Positions 33,683 through 42,052 are shown, counted from the first letter of the stretch. The stretch is DNA of 62,912 nt from Chloroflexota bacterium (GCA_012516075.1 JAAYXE010000096.1:1-62912), one strand, 5' to 3'. Notes: generated from the sequence alone by a model not told the origin. Numbers and translations are program-made.

Positions 33683-34390
33683 TCAGGAACGGAGCGCAGG
33701 CGCACTGGCCGCCAGCCAGAGGGGCAGATCGGCTGCCAGGCGCCGCATCACTTCGCCCGCCGCCGAGTGAAACACACCAGCATTACCGTAAGCATCGCCC
33801 CCATCTTCGCCCACCAGGTCAGTCACCCCGCGCAGGATCAGGCAGGGAATCCGGTTTCGGGTGGCGACCCAGGCGATAGCCCCCGACTCCCAGTCGCCCA
33901 CCACCGCGCCGTAGTGCTGCTGCAGCTCGGGCAGCCGGTCGACCACCAGGTCCGAATCAGCGGAGACCATCTGTGTGCGCAGCACAGGCGGCGTCCCCTC
34001 CATGTTCAACCAGGACAGGTCCAGGTCGGTGGTGTAGCTGTCAATCGCTGCAGCTGCATCGCCCATCTGCTCGTGGATGTCGTAAACGACCGTGCGCTCC
34101 ACCAGTACAATTGTCCCCCGCTCCACATGCCCACGGAACCCGCCGCAGGTGCCCAGGTTCACCAGCAGGTCAGGCTGCCAGCGGTCGATGGCATACTGGG
34201 TCGAGCCGGCGGCGGCAATTTTGCCCCAGCCGCCGTGCATCAAAACCAGCGGGGGACGGTCCGCCTCGCAGACGGTAAACCATTCTCCGTAAGGAGAGGT
34301 CTGCAGCTCATGCTCCGGATAAAGCTCGCAAACCGCGCGCCACTCGCTGGCAGCGGAGATTAAGACAACGACCTGGATATGTTCCTCCAT
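33683..34390 (-). CDS. MTA/SAH nucleosidase or purine phosphorylase family protein
   Basis: A 235-aa PNP/UDP-phosphorylase-fold enzyme. Family landmarks are LISAASEWRAV at the start, LMHGGWGKIAAAGSTQYAI, LVNLGTCGGF, the purine-site GDWESGAIAWVA and LILRGVTDLVG near the C-terminus. The size fits 5-prime-methylthioadenosine/S-adenosylhomocysteine nucleosidase, but the usual EMEGAA is DWESGA, so the substrate may differ. It is separated by about 100 nt from the HD-domain gene that is transcribed before it. Confidence 0.78.
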   Translation of the reverse strand: MEEHIQVVVLISAASEWRAVCELYPEHELQTSPYGEWFTVCEADRPPLVLMHGGWGKIAAAGSTQYAIDRWQPDLLVNLGTCGGFRGHVERGTIVLVERTVVYDIHEQMGDAAAAIDSYTTDLDLSWLNMEGTPPVLRTQMVSADSDLVVDRLPELQQHYGAVVGDWESGAIAWVATRNRIPCLILRGVTDLVGEDGGDAYGNAGVFHSAAGEVMRRLAADLPLWLAASAPALRS

Positions 34391-34494
34391 GATGCAGCGT
34401 TACAGAGATGCTCCCGGCAGCCAGACAGGGACAGCAGCCGGCTCAGTAACCGGACGGCCAGCAGGACCGTGATCCCCCGGCTGCCGGCCGCACG

Positions 34495-35070
34495 TTAGTT
34501 AACCTCTGCCGAGATCTTCTCCAGCTCGGTCACCACCTGATCCAGTTCATACGCCATGGGTGAGGGGCAGCGCTCCAGAAAGATATCCGCCAGGCTGCGG
34601 TAGTACCACAGGCTGCCCTCCCGGCCGCCGTTGAAGCGCTCCCAGGTGGCATTCCCCTGCTCGCGCAGATCGCTCAGGATGGTGCGGGCGTTGTGGAGTT
34701 TATCCGCCAGTGAGATGCGCAGCACCTCGGGAGAAGCGAACTGCAGGTGGGCGAGATAGGCTACTTTGCGCTCGCGCCAGGGAGGTTTTGGGGTCTGGTC
34801 CGTATCGCTCAGCGCGGCCACCATCGCTGCGACCCGGGGGCCAAAGCGGTCCTGGATTTCTTCCAGGACCTCCTTCCCACCCTGGTCCTCCACGGCATCG
34901 TGCAGCAGGGCCGCGATGGCCTGATCTTCGTCGCCTCCAGCTTCCAGCACCAGCGCGGCCACTGCCATTAAATGGGAAATATAGGGAATGGTCGTGCCTT
35001 TCCGCACCTGGTCCGCGTGCAGGCGGCTGGCAAGCAAAAAGGCGGATTCGAAACGCGAGGACAGGCTCAT
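34495..35070 (-). CDS. HD-domain hydrolase, MESH1/SpoT-hydrolase-like
   Basis: A 191-aa single HD domain. Early histidine ASRLHADQVRKGTTIPYISHLMAVA, the metal pair LLHDAVEDQGG and SLADKLHNARTIL match the (p)ppGpp hydrolase half of RelA/SpoT proteins and stand-alone MESH1-type enzymes, which also act on NADPH. No synthetase domain is present. The ATG at 35070 follows AAGGGG closely; a start at 35235 lies inside the upstream gene and is rejected. It begins 11 nt after the NYN-LOTUS stop, so the two are one operon. Confidence 0.85.
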   Translation of the reverse strand: MSLSSRFESAFLLASRLHADQVRKGTTIPYISHLMAVAALVLEAGGDEDQAIAALLHDAVEDQGGKEVLEEIQDRFGPRVAAMVAALSDTDQTPKPPWRERKVAYLAHLQFASPEVLRISLADKLHNARTILSDLREQGNATWERFNGGREGSLWYYRSLADIFLERCPSPMAYELDQVVTELEKISAEVN

Positions 35071-35081
35071 AATCGCCCCTT

Positions 35082-37061
35082 CTAGACCGGCGCCATTTGC
35101 GCCACGATCTCCTCGATCTGTTCGGCCACCCTGGCCTGCTCGGGATATTCGGAGCGTGTGAGCATGATCTGGTTGGCGATGCGCAGCAGCAGCTTGGGGT
35201 TCACCCGGGCCAGCTCTTCGGTGATCTTTGTCCACAGCCGCCGTAGATCGGGATTGGGGTGCGTGGCAGCATGGATGGCGATCTGGGCCGGAGAAGACAT
35301 GCTCAGGTTCCAGGCCGAGGTGTTCAGCTCCAGCTCACGCCCGGCGTTCGCCCAGTAATACGAGAGCATGGGGTTGATCAGACCGCGCATCCGGCTCCAC
35401 AGGGGATCGTCCTCCTGCACGAGGGCAAAGAAAGCCAGGTAATACGGCCGCGCGCCGTTGTAATCGCGGTTGACCTGCGAGAGCTTGCCGGCGATGGCCG
35501 AGGCATAGGAAGCCATATACCAGCGCAGGTCCTCGATGGTTGCGCCCGGCTCGCCCTTCTGCACCGATTCCCACTGCAGCCGGCAGGCGATCAGATACGT
35601 GTTGGCTGAAGCGGCGAAGTCCTGCGAGCGCTGCACCATGGCCTTCTTGGCCAGCATGCGCGCCATGTCGGGGTTGATCGGTGTGTTTTCGGGGATCACT
35701 GCGTTTTCGATGTCGCGCACCAGCACCTGCAGGGCAGGCTCGTTATGGAAAGGGATCTCTCCCTGGCCGGTGAGGACGTAATTCTTGCCCTTGCGCTGGA
35801 TCAGCCCGCGCTGCTTCAGGTCATCCAGCAAACTCTGGATGTAGTCGGTCTGGTTCTGGTCGTTCAGGATCAGATAAGCCAGCTCCTGCAGGTCGACCTC
35901 CAGGCCGGTTCGCACCACGGCGTAAACAAAGGACGATTCGGCGCGGCGCACGAAATCCGCTTCCGATTCGATGCCAGGGGCCAGGCAGAGCGGGCTCTCG
36001 CTGGTCAGCGGCCGCACCGAAGTATCGAAGGCGTTCTGGTGCAGAGCGAGCTGGAACGTCTCGCGCAGCCCGGCCATCGTGCGCGGCAGGCCCTGGGCGT
36101 CGTAGCGTTCCTGGAGCATGTCCAGCAGATCCTGTGCGTTGTACTGGTTGGGGTTCTCGCACAGCTCACGGTAGATATCACGCAGGATATCGCGCCGGGT
36201 AGTCAGGTCAAAGGTGGTCATCTTCAGGCGGGCGAAGAGGTTTTTGTACTGCACGTCAATGGTATGGCGCGTGCTCTCCTGTTCTTCATTCTCCGCCTCA
36301 GCGGGCTCGAGCAGGATCAGGTCTCCATCACCCGGTGTCATGACATAGTCCAGAGGAGCAACGTAAAGCTGCAGGTCTTTCATATACAGGTTGACCAGGT
36401 CGCGGTTGTCCTCCAGCCAGCCCTTGAACTGAGAGTAGCCAAAGTTGGCTTCGTTGAAGGCCGGGTCCATCAGCAGCATGGTCTGCTTCAGGCGGGTCGC
36501 CAGGACAGGCAGCTCACCGCGCTGCCCGTGAGCCTGGATAGCGCGAATGAGCAGCGAACGCGCCGATTCACGTTCGGCGCCCGACTGCTCGACCACCTCG
36601 GTCATCTCACCCAGGGCGGTTTCCAGGTAGATGAACTCATCGCAGGACTTTACCAGCAGGTGATGGGTCACGCTGCGCGGGCCGATGCCCAGGGTGTAGC
36701 GCCCGTATTCCCGGAGCTTGGCCACCAGCGGACCGAAATCACTGTCCCCCGAGACAATCACAAAGGTGTTGATCTGCGGGCGGGTCATGGCGATCTCGAA
36801 GGCATCGATCGCCATGCGAATATATGCCCGGTTTTTCCCCACGCGCACACTGTAGATCTGGATCAGATCGATGGAGTTGTTCATCAGCTCATCGCGGTAG
36901 CGGTAAAACCTCGACCAATCACCATAAGCACGCTTTACAACCGCCGGGCCGCGAGTTTGCAGATATTCGATTAATTTGGTAACTTCAAAATCAAAGAATT
37001 CTCTTTCCGCCCACAGGGCAATATTCTCAAAGTCAATAAATACAGCAAGTTGGTCGGTCAT
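35082..37061 (-). CDS. NYN-domain ribonuclease with LOTUS/OST-HTH domain
   Basis: A 659-aa protein. Residues 1-150 are a LabA/NYN PIN-fold nuclease domain with acidic residues at D10, D86, D106 and D108 (FIDFENIALW, VIVSGDSDFGPLV). Residues about 164-235 fit a LOTUS/OST-HTH RNA-binding domain (ARSLLIRAIQAHG, FGYSQFKGWLED). The remaining 420 residues include a winged-helix-like stretch near 400-440 and a helical C-terminus. Known LOTUS proteins bind RNA, including G-rich RNA; RNA cleavage here is inferred. GCAAGGAG precedes the ATG, next to a leader hairpin. An HD hydrolase follows in the same operon. Confidence 0.85.
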   Translation of the reverse strand: MTDQLAVFIDFENIALWAEREFFDFEVTKLIEYLQTRGPAVVKRAYGDWSRFYRYRDELMNNSIDLIQIYSVRVGKNRAYIRMAIDAFEIAMTRPQINTFVIVSGDSDFGPLVAKLREYGRYTLGIGPRSVTHHLLVKSCDEFIYLETALGEMTEVVEQSGAERESARSLLIRAIQAHGQRGELPVLATRLKQTMLLMDPAFNEANFGYSQFKGWLEDNRDLVNLYMKDLQLYVAPLDYVMTPGDGDLILLEPAEAENEEQESTRHTIDVQYKNLFARLKMTTFDLTTRRDILRDIYRELCENPNQYNAQDLLDMLQERYDAQGLPRTMAGLRETFQLALHQNAFDTSVRPLTSESPLCLAPGIESEADFVRRAESSFVYAVVRTGLEVDLQELAYLILNDQNQTDYIQSLLDDLKQRGLIQRKGKNYVLTGQGEIPFHNEPALQVLVRDIENAVIPENTPINPDMARMLAKKAMVQRSQDFAASANTYLIACRLQWESVQKGEPGATIEDLRWYMASYASAIAGKLSQVNRDYNGARPYYLAFFALVQEDDPLWSRMRGLINPMLSYYWANAGRELELNTSAWNLSMSSPAQIAIHAATHPNPDLRRLWTKITEELARVNPKLLLRIANQIMLTRSEYPEQARVAEQIEEIVAQMAPV

Positions 37062-37075
37062 TGGATTCTCCTTGC

Positions 37076-37133
37076 GGAGATCCGGTTCGTTTTTTCACAA
37101 TTTTTCTTCCTTTTAACCGGAACCCGGATCTCC
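37076..37133 (-). promoter_or_regulatory. Leader hairpin of the NYN-LOTUS gene
   Basis: In the minus-strand transcript GGAGATCCGG (from 37124-37133) pairs with CCGGATCTCC (from 37076-37085); flanking bases add a few imperfect pairs. The 3-prime arm ends two bases before the AAGGAG site at the start of the NYN-LOTUS gene. The spacer is A/T-rich. It may be an RNA target for autoregulation. Confidence 0.55.
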
Positions 37134-37192
37134 CTTTTTTGGGCGCCTGACTTTTTTTGACCCCTATAAACCTTTATTTGACTTAAATCTTA

Positions 37193-37393
37193 CTACAGAT
37201 TCCACACATTTAGTGCATTCTGCAGGATGGCTTCCCAGGCTGTCCCTTCAGGTGTGGGCGGCTCACCAACCGGATCCTGCCAGGGTTTTCCCAGAAGGCA
37301 GGCCACCAGCGCCTGTGCACAGGCAGCCGTGGCATCCAGGTCGTACCCGCCCTCCAGAAAAAACGCCAGGCGTCCCTGGCAGTTTGCGTTCGC
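37193..37393 (-). pseudogene. In-frame 3-prime continuation of the deacetylase gene after UGA
   Basis: Reading on in the same frame from the UGA gives 66 residues that complete the family: ANANCQGRLAFFLEGGYDL, in which Y293 of EGGY is the transition-state tyrosine, then a normal C-terminus ending at TAG (37193-37195). The full protein would be 342 aa, the usual length. About 13 nt after the UGA is a short hairpin, GCCAGG/CCTGGC, followed by G and six T on the coding strand. Confidence 0.8.
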
Positions 37394-38221
37394 TCAGCCC
37401 TGCAGGCTGGCTGCGGCCTGGCCGACAGCGGCTGCAGTCATGCGCAGATGCCCCAGCGGATCGCGCCAGTGGACATCGAAACCGATGCTCACCAGCAGCA
37501 TTTCTGGAGAATAGCGGTCCATCAGGGGCAGGATCAGGCGGTTTACAATGCTTAACAGCGCCTGATCGCCCGAATCGGGCGGCAGAGGGAAGTTGGCCGT
37601 CAGCCCTTCTCCGAGGCCGGCGCCCCTTTCTCTGATCTCGCCGGTGCCCGGGAAGAGCGGCGACTGGTGCACAGAGAGAAAAAAGACGTCATCACGCCGC
37701 CAGAAGATCTCCTGCGTACCGTTGCCGTGGTGCAGATCCAGATCGACGATGGCCAGCCGGCGTGCGTTGTGCTGCTGGAACAGCCACTCGGCGGCGAGGG
37801 CGATGTTGTTGAGCAGGCAGAAGCCCATTGCCCGGTGTGGGGTGGCGTGGTGCCCGGGCGGGCGCGTCAGAGCGAAACCGTACCGCGCCTCGCCGCTCCA
37901 GACCGCGCTGGCCACAGCCGCCGCCCCTCCGGCCGTCTGCAGGGCGATTTCCCAGGAATAGGGCGTGGTGTAGGTATCCAGATCCAGGTGCTCGGCAAAA
38001 CGGCTGGCCGTACGCACTCGGTTCAGATAGGCCGGGGTGTGGATCGTCTGCAGGACATCCGCCGGCAGTTCGATGGACGGCAGCCGCGGGTAAGGATCCC
38101 ACCAGCCGGCTGCTTCCAGCGCCCTCCGTATCGTCTCGATGCGCTCCGGTTTCTCGACGTGTCCGCTGCTGAAATGGTATTCATGTCCTTCGGGATAGTA
38201 GTAAACGAGCTCCGGCGTCAT
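37394..38221 (-). CDS. Histone deacetylase superfamily protein, truncated by in-frame UGA
   Basis: AcuC/HDAC-family deacetylase, 275 aa as read to UGA at 37394-37396. Catalytic elements up to that point are intact: RPPGHHA (H124, H125), zinc ligands D162 and H164 in DLDLHHGNGT, and D249 in GFDVHWRDPLG. The catalytic tyrosine lies beyond the stop, in the same frame. ATG 38221 with GAGGAGGAGGGA directly before it is chosen over an upstream start at 38320. Products of this family deacetylate acetyl-lysine, acetylpolyamines or acetoin-pathway targets. Either a recent nonsense change, readthrough, or a sequencing error explains the stop. Confidence 0.85.
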   Translation of the reverse strand: MTPELVYYYPEGHEYHFSSGHVEKPERIETIRRALEAAGWWDPYPRLPSIELPADVLQTIHTPAYLNRVRTASRFAEHLDLDTYTTPYSWEIALQTAGGAAAVASAVWSGEARYGFALTRPPGHHATPHRAMGFCLLNNIALAAEWLFQQHNARRLAIVDLDLHHGNGTQEIFWRRDDVFFLSVHQSPLFPGTGEIRERGAGLGEGLTANFPLPPDSGDQALLSIVNRLILPLMDRYSPEMLLVSIGFDVHWRDPLGHLRMTAAAVGQAAASLQG

Positions 38222-38419
38222 TCCCTCCTCCTCTGTCCGGTGCACGGCAGGATGCTGGCAAATTACCGCTTCTTCTACCATGAAGACGCCAAAGAGTAAA
38301 TAAGAAATACGGACTATCAATGTTTCTGCAATTATACAACAGCGCTTCTACAACCCTGGATGCCCGTAAGAATTCCCCCTCAACGGAACAGAATCACCCG
38401 TTTCCAGAAAACGATGTAT

Positions 38420-38425
38420 TATACT
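38420..38425 (+). promoter_or_regulatory. -10 box of the helicase-like gene, leaderless start predicted
   Basis: TATACT ends 7 nt before the ATG at 38433; TATTAT overlaps it at 38417-38422. No -35 or ribosome-binding site is clear. Same arrangement as at ffh, ftsY and moaC. Confidence 0.45.
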
Positions 38426-38432
38426 TTTTGCG

Positions 38433-39878
38433 ATGGCCGAAGTTTTATCCAGGGATACCGCGGAAAGTCTCGCTGCTCCCCAGCAGCGAGTGCTGCGCTT
38501 TTTAAAAACCCTTCCGGAGGGCTGCCGGATCTGGACGCATTTCCATGCCGGCGAGGTGGGCTCACCCGATTTCCTGGTGATGGATCCCCACGGGCGAGCT
38601 CTGCTGGTTAAGCTCAGCCTGGCGCGGCCGGCGGCCGCGGTTCCGGCGGCGCAGCTCCCCCTGCTGGCAGACGAGCGTCCGCCCCTGGGCCTGTTCGAAA
38701 TCCGCGTGCTGGAACAATTTATCCAGCGCCTTCCGGGGATCGAGCTGGCCCTGGCGGTAGTCTTCCCGTATATCACGCAGAAACAGCTCGCCATCTGCCG
38801 GCCCTGCAATCTGCCCGATAAAGTAAGCTGGCTGGGGCGAGAAGCGCTGCAGCCGGGCGGTGAGCGCCTGTGGATCCAGGCTTTCAAAAGCCCTGCCCTG
38901 AACGAACAGCAGCAGCTCGAGGTGCAGCTGCGCTTCGCCCCGGAAGCCGCCCTGCCTGCGGAACTGTGCAGCCCGGCCTCGGCGGGTTGTATGCTGGACC
39001 CGTGGCAGGAAAGGGCCGTAAAGGCCGGCTTCGACCGCCCCGAAGGGAAGCCGCCTGCAGAGCCGGCTGTGTGGCTGGCCGGCGGGTCATATGGGAGCGG
39101 AAAAACAACCGCCCTGTTATGCCGCCTGCGCCTGTATTACGAAGTAAACCCGCGGCTCAGTGCTCTGGTGCTGGCCCCAGCGGCCAGCATCCTGGCCGGG
39201 CTGCGCCGGCGCGCCGCGCTGCTCTCCGGCTACCTGTCCGAACGGATCGAGTGGCAGACCCTCTCCGGCTGGTGCCGGGAACACTGGCCCACACACCCTG
39301 CCTGGGTGGAACCGCTCTCCCAGCAGCGGCGCCAGGGCTTCATCCGCGCAGTGTGGCGTGCGCTGTTCAAAGATTCAGACCTCAGCCCGGCTGATCTCGC
39401 ACAAGAGTTCGACTGGATCAAAGACCAGGAGGTCTGGAGCCGTGAGAGCTACCTGAAGGCCCGGCGCCGGCCCACCGCCCTGGCGGAGCGGATTTATACT
39501 GCCTTTGAACGCTACCGGCGCATTCAAAAGGAAAAACGCACCCCTGATTGGGGCGATATCCCCCACCAGATTTTGATGTTCATTGAGGAAGGCGTTATCC
39601 GCCCGCCGTCCTACGATCTGGTGCTGGTGGACGATGGCCATTTCTTCCCCCCGGTGGCTTATCGCCTGATCAGCCATATGCTGAAGCCAGGCGGCGAACT
39701 GCTCATCAGCGCCGAACCGCGCCCCGGACACCAGGCTCCATGGAGAGCCGCGCGCAGGTCCGTCCGCACTTTTCGCCTGCAGGGGCAGTATGGAGCTGAC
39801 TGTGCCCCGGACCCGGAAATCCTGTTCCAGCGCATCTCTGACGAGGAGCGCGACGCCCTGATCACCCTCCGTAGTTGA
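38433..39878 (+). CDS. NERD-like plus truncated UvrD/SF1 helicase-like protein
   Basis: A 481-aa protein. Residues about 15-165 resemble a NERD nuclease-related domain (SPDFLVMDPHGRALLVKLS) with eroded active residues. Then comes a superfamily 1 helicase N-terminal lobe: Q-motif DPWQERAV (about 189-196), Walker A GGSYGSGKTT (about 217-226) and a Walker B-like LVLVDDGHFF near 398, where DEAQD is usual. The second RecA lobe with motifs IV-VI is missing, so strand separation is unlikely. It may be an ATPase sensor or decaying helicase. The downstream dgt promoter starts at its stop codon. Confidence 0.68.
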   Translation: MAEVLSRDTAESLAAPQQRVLRFLKTLPEGCRIWTHFHAGEVGSPDFLVMDPHGRALLVKLSLARPAAAVPAAQLPLLADERPPLGLFEIRVLEQFIQRLPGIELALAVVFPYITQKQLAICRPCNLPDKVSWLGREALQPGGERLWIQAFKSPALNEQQQLEVQLRFAPEAALPAELCSPASAGCMLDPWQERAVKAGFDRPEGKPPAEPAVWLAGGSYGSGKTTALLCRLRLYYEVNPRLSALVLAPAASILAGLRRRAALLSGYLSERIEWQTLSGWCREHWPTHPAWVEPLSQQRRQGFIRAVWRALFKDSDLSPADLAQEFDWIKDQEVWSRESYLKARRRPTALAERIYTAFERYRRIQKEKRTPDWGDIPHQILMFIEEGVIRPPSYDLVLVDDGHFFPPVAYRLISHMLKPGGELLISAEPRPGHQAPWRAARRSVRTFRLQGQYGADCAPDPEILFQRISDEERDALITLRS

Positions 39879-39903
39879 CAGGCCGTGCCGGTTCGATTAG
39901 ACT
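39875..39903 (+). promoter_or_regulatory. dgt promoter
   Basis: TTGACA (39875-39880), 17-nt spacer, TAGACT (39898-39903). As at rpmF, the TGA in the -35 box is the stop codon of the upstream gene. Predicted start near 39910. Confidence 0.6.
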
Positions 39904-39958
39904 TAGAGCGGTGATTCGTACATCCCAGAAAAACGGATAACCGGATAGAAGAACCACA

Positions 39959-41110
39959 ATGCTTTTTACACGCGAGCAGTTAGAAGCCATCGAAGACCAG
40001 GCACTGGCGCCCTACGGCTGCCGCAGCCGCAACAGCAAAGGGCGTGAATACCCCGACGACGAACCGGATTACCGCACCGCTTTCCAGCGCGACCGGGATC
40101 GCATCCTGCACACGACCGCGTTCCGTCGTCTGGAGTACAAAACCCAGGTTTTTATCAACTACGAAGGCGATTACTACCGCACCCGTCTGACGCACACCCT
40201 GGAAGTGGCGCAGATTGGGCGCACCATCGCCCGGGCGCTGGGCGCCAATGAAGACCTGGTGGAAGCCATCTGCCTGGCTCACGACCTGGGGCACCCGCCT
40301 TTCGGTCACTCGGGAGAGGCGGCCCTGCACCGCCTGATGGTGGACTATGGTGGCTTCGATCACAACAAGCAGTCGCTGCGCATCGTCACCAAGCTTGAGC
40401 GCCGCTATCCGGATTTTCCAGGGCTGAACCTGACCTGGGAGGTACGGGAAGGGATCGTCAAACACGAGTCCGAGTATGACGTCGCAGACGCATCGGAATA
40501 CAACCCCGAGCTGCGTGGTCACCTTGAGGCCCAGATCGCCAATGTGGCCGATGAGCTCGCTTACACCGCGCATGACCTGGACGACGGTTTGCGTTCGGGC
40601 ATGATCACCCCGCAGATGCTCTCCGGCATCACCCTGTGGGAAATCCTGGCCGAAAGCGTGGGCTGGCACGAAACCGTCCTGGATGAACTCACCCGCCACC
40701 GGCTGATCCGCCGCTTGATCGGGATTGAGGTTTCGGATCTGGTGTATACTACCGACCAGCGCCTGCGCGAAAGCAATGTCAAATCGGTCGAAGAACTGCA
40801 GCGGCTGCCTTACAATGTGATCGGCTTCAGCGAAGACATGCACCGGCGCAACAGGCAGTTGAAAGATTTCCTGTACACGCACCTATACCGCCACCACCGT
40901 GTGATGCGCATGGCCGTCAAAGCCGAGCGCATCCTGCAGGATCTCTTTAACGCCTATAGAGCTGAGCCGTCGATGCTGCCCCGCCACATCCAGGAAATGA
41001 TCGATGAGCGCGGCCTGGAACGCACCATCTGCGATTACCTTGCGGGTATGACCGATCGTTATGCGATCGAAGAACACGAAAAGCTATTCGACCCCATAAC
41101 GAAACCCTGA
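39959..41110 (+). CDS. dgt: Deoxyguanosinetriphosphate triphosphohydrolase-like protein
   Basis: HD-domain dNTP triphosphohydrolase, releasing deoxynucleoside and tripolyphosphate. The 383-aa protein has DYRTAFQRDRDRILHTTAFRRLEYKTQV, the histidine in HTLEVAQIGRTIARAL and LAHDLGHPPFGHSGE, with the metal-binding HD. This is the shorter, non-E. coli type, which often acts on several dNTPs. It may serve dNTP balance. No good Shine-Dalgarno sequence precedes its ATG. greA follows 82 nt later. Confidence 0.92.
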   Translation: MLFTREQLEAIEDQALAPYGCRSRNSKGREYPDDEPDYRTAFQRDRDRILHTTAFRRLEYKTQVFINYEGDYYRTRLTHTLEVAQIGRTIARALGANEDLVEAICLAHDLGHPPFGHSGEAALHRLMVDYGGFDHNKQSLRIVTKLERRYPDFPGLNLTWEVREGIVKHESEYDVADASEYNPELRGHLEAQIANVADELAYTAHDLDDGLRSGMITPQMLSGITLWEILAESVGWHETVLDELTRHRLIRRLIGIEVSDLVYTTDQRLRESNVKSVEELQRLPYNVIGFSEDMHRRNRQLKDFLYTHLYRHHRVMRMAVKAERILQDLFNAYRAEPSMLPRHIQEMIDERGLERTICDYLAGMTDRYAIEEHEKLFDPITKP

Positions 41111-41192
41111 GTAAACACAATGAATAACGAGTAGGTCTGCTCAGCTCCGCCTGTGCAGGCCTAACAGCGTTTCTTATTCTGGAGATGAAGGT

Positions 41193-41660
41193 ATGTCTGA
41201 ACAACCCTACTTAACTGCCGAAGGCGCAAAAAAGCTGAGGGAGGAACTTGAACAGCTCAAAGGACCTGGCCGGGAGGAGGTAGCCCGGCGTCTGCGAGAG
41301 GCGATCGAAATGGGCGACCTCTCCGAGAATGCAGACTATGCGATGGCCAAAGAAGATCAGGCCTTTCTGGAAGGTCGCATTCAGGAGCTGGAGTATCTGC
41401 TCAGCAGCGCCATCATCGTAGAAGAACAATCCGGTGTGCGCGAGGTGGTTGAGGTAGGCGCCACGGTCACCGTCCAGGAGGAAGATTACCCTCCCGACAC
41501 CTATAAACTGGTGGGAGCCAAGGAGGCCAACCCGCGCGAAGGGAAGATTTCGAACGAATCTCCCATCGGCCAGGCACTTTTGGGCAAGCGCGTGGGCGAA
41601 ATCGCCGTGGCGAACACGCCCAGCGGTGAGATTAAGTTGAAAATTCTCAAGATCGAATAG
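41193..41660 (+). CDS. greA: Transcript cleavage factor GreA
   Basis: Rescues backtracked RNA polymerase by stimulating cleavage of the nascent 3-prime end. The 155-aa protein has the N-terminal coiled coil with the tip acidic pair in DLSENADYAMAKEDQ, and a C-terminal FKBP-like domain with ESPIGQALLGKRVGEIA. GGAG lies 8 nt before the ATG. A strong terminator follows directly. Confidence 0.95.
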   Translation: MSEQPYLTAEGAKKLREELEQLKGPGREEVARRLREAIEMGDLSENADYAMAKEDQAFLEGRIQELEYLLSSAIIVEEQSGVREVVEVGATVTVQEEDYPPDTYKLVGAKEANPREGKISNESPIGQALLGKRVGEIAVANTPSGEIKLKILKIE

Positions 41661-41679
41661 ATCTAAAGATTATTACGAA

Positions 41680-41715
41680 GAGCCGGCCTTTTTTACAGGC
41701 CGGCTCTCTTTTTTA
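41680..41715 (+). terminator. Rho-independent terminator of greA
   Basis: GAGCCGGCCT (41680-41689) with AGGCCGGCTC (41697-41706), then TCTTTTTTAG. Confidence 0.93.
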
Positions 41716-41757
41716 GAGTGGGGGAATCCCTACCATTAAAGATAGGGTAAGTCCTAC

Positions 41758-41786
41758 TTGTTAAACCTGCCTGCCGCAGGTATCAT
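41758..41786 (+). promoter_or_regulatory. Promoter in the greA downstream gap
   Basis: TTGTTA (41758-41763), 17-nt spacer, TATCAT (41781-41786). It points into a hairpin-rich stretch with no convincing gene. Confidence 0.5.
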
Positions 41787-41792
41787 ATGGAC

Positions 41793-41970
41793 AGTTGAAG
41801 GCACGACGGCTTGGGAGGCCGAGGGGGAAATCAGCCGAAGACTTGATGAAGCGTATGCAAGGGGGATGGCGAAGTCATACGAAGGGTTTGCAGCGGGGGA
41901 TCGCTGGACTGCAAACTCAAAAAGAGATACTTATCCAGCGCCATATCTCGCCGGTTCAGCCGGCGAGCTG
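41793..41970 (+). ncRNA. Candidate structured non-coding RNA
   Basis: No convincing ORF fills this part of the 392-nt gap between greA and the next gene. From the promoter at 41758 the transcript would carry four successive hairpins: CGGC/GCCG (41807-41821), GTATG/CATAC (41853-41880), GTTTGC-AGCG/CGCT-GCAAAC with a GGACT bulge (41886-41916), and CTCGCCGG/CCGGCGAG (41947-41967). It does not match RNase P, tmRNA or SRP RNA signatures I know; 6S RNA is not excluded. Its 3-prime end on plus is uncertain because the following hairpin has no T-run on this strand. Confidence 0.4.
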
Positions 41971-41990
41971 TGGTTTAAAGCCCCGGTACA

Positions 41991-42030
41991 CAAAAGCGGG
42001 GGCCTTCCGGTGTGACCGGAAGGCCCCCGC
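41991..42030 (-). terminator. Terminator of the 42.0-43.1 kb gene
   Basis: A perfect 16-bp stem, 41996-42011 with 42015-42030, loop GTG; on the minus strand it is followed by TTTTG. It ends the membrane-protein transcript. Confidence 0.85.
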
Positions 42031-42052
42031 CTGATTCAGCAGGGTTAGATCT

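Noticed and set aside
37394..37396. UGA in the deacetylase gene as selenocysteine
   Set aside because: The position is a surface loop before EGGY, not a catalytic Cys site, and the downstream hairpin is too small to call a SECIS; selenium genes are not seen here.
41758..42015. 85-codon open frame in the greA downstream gap
   Set aside because: It begins at the -35 box of a good promoter, has no ribosome-binding site and runs into a terminator; another overlapping frame of equal length exists, so neither stands out.
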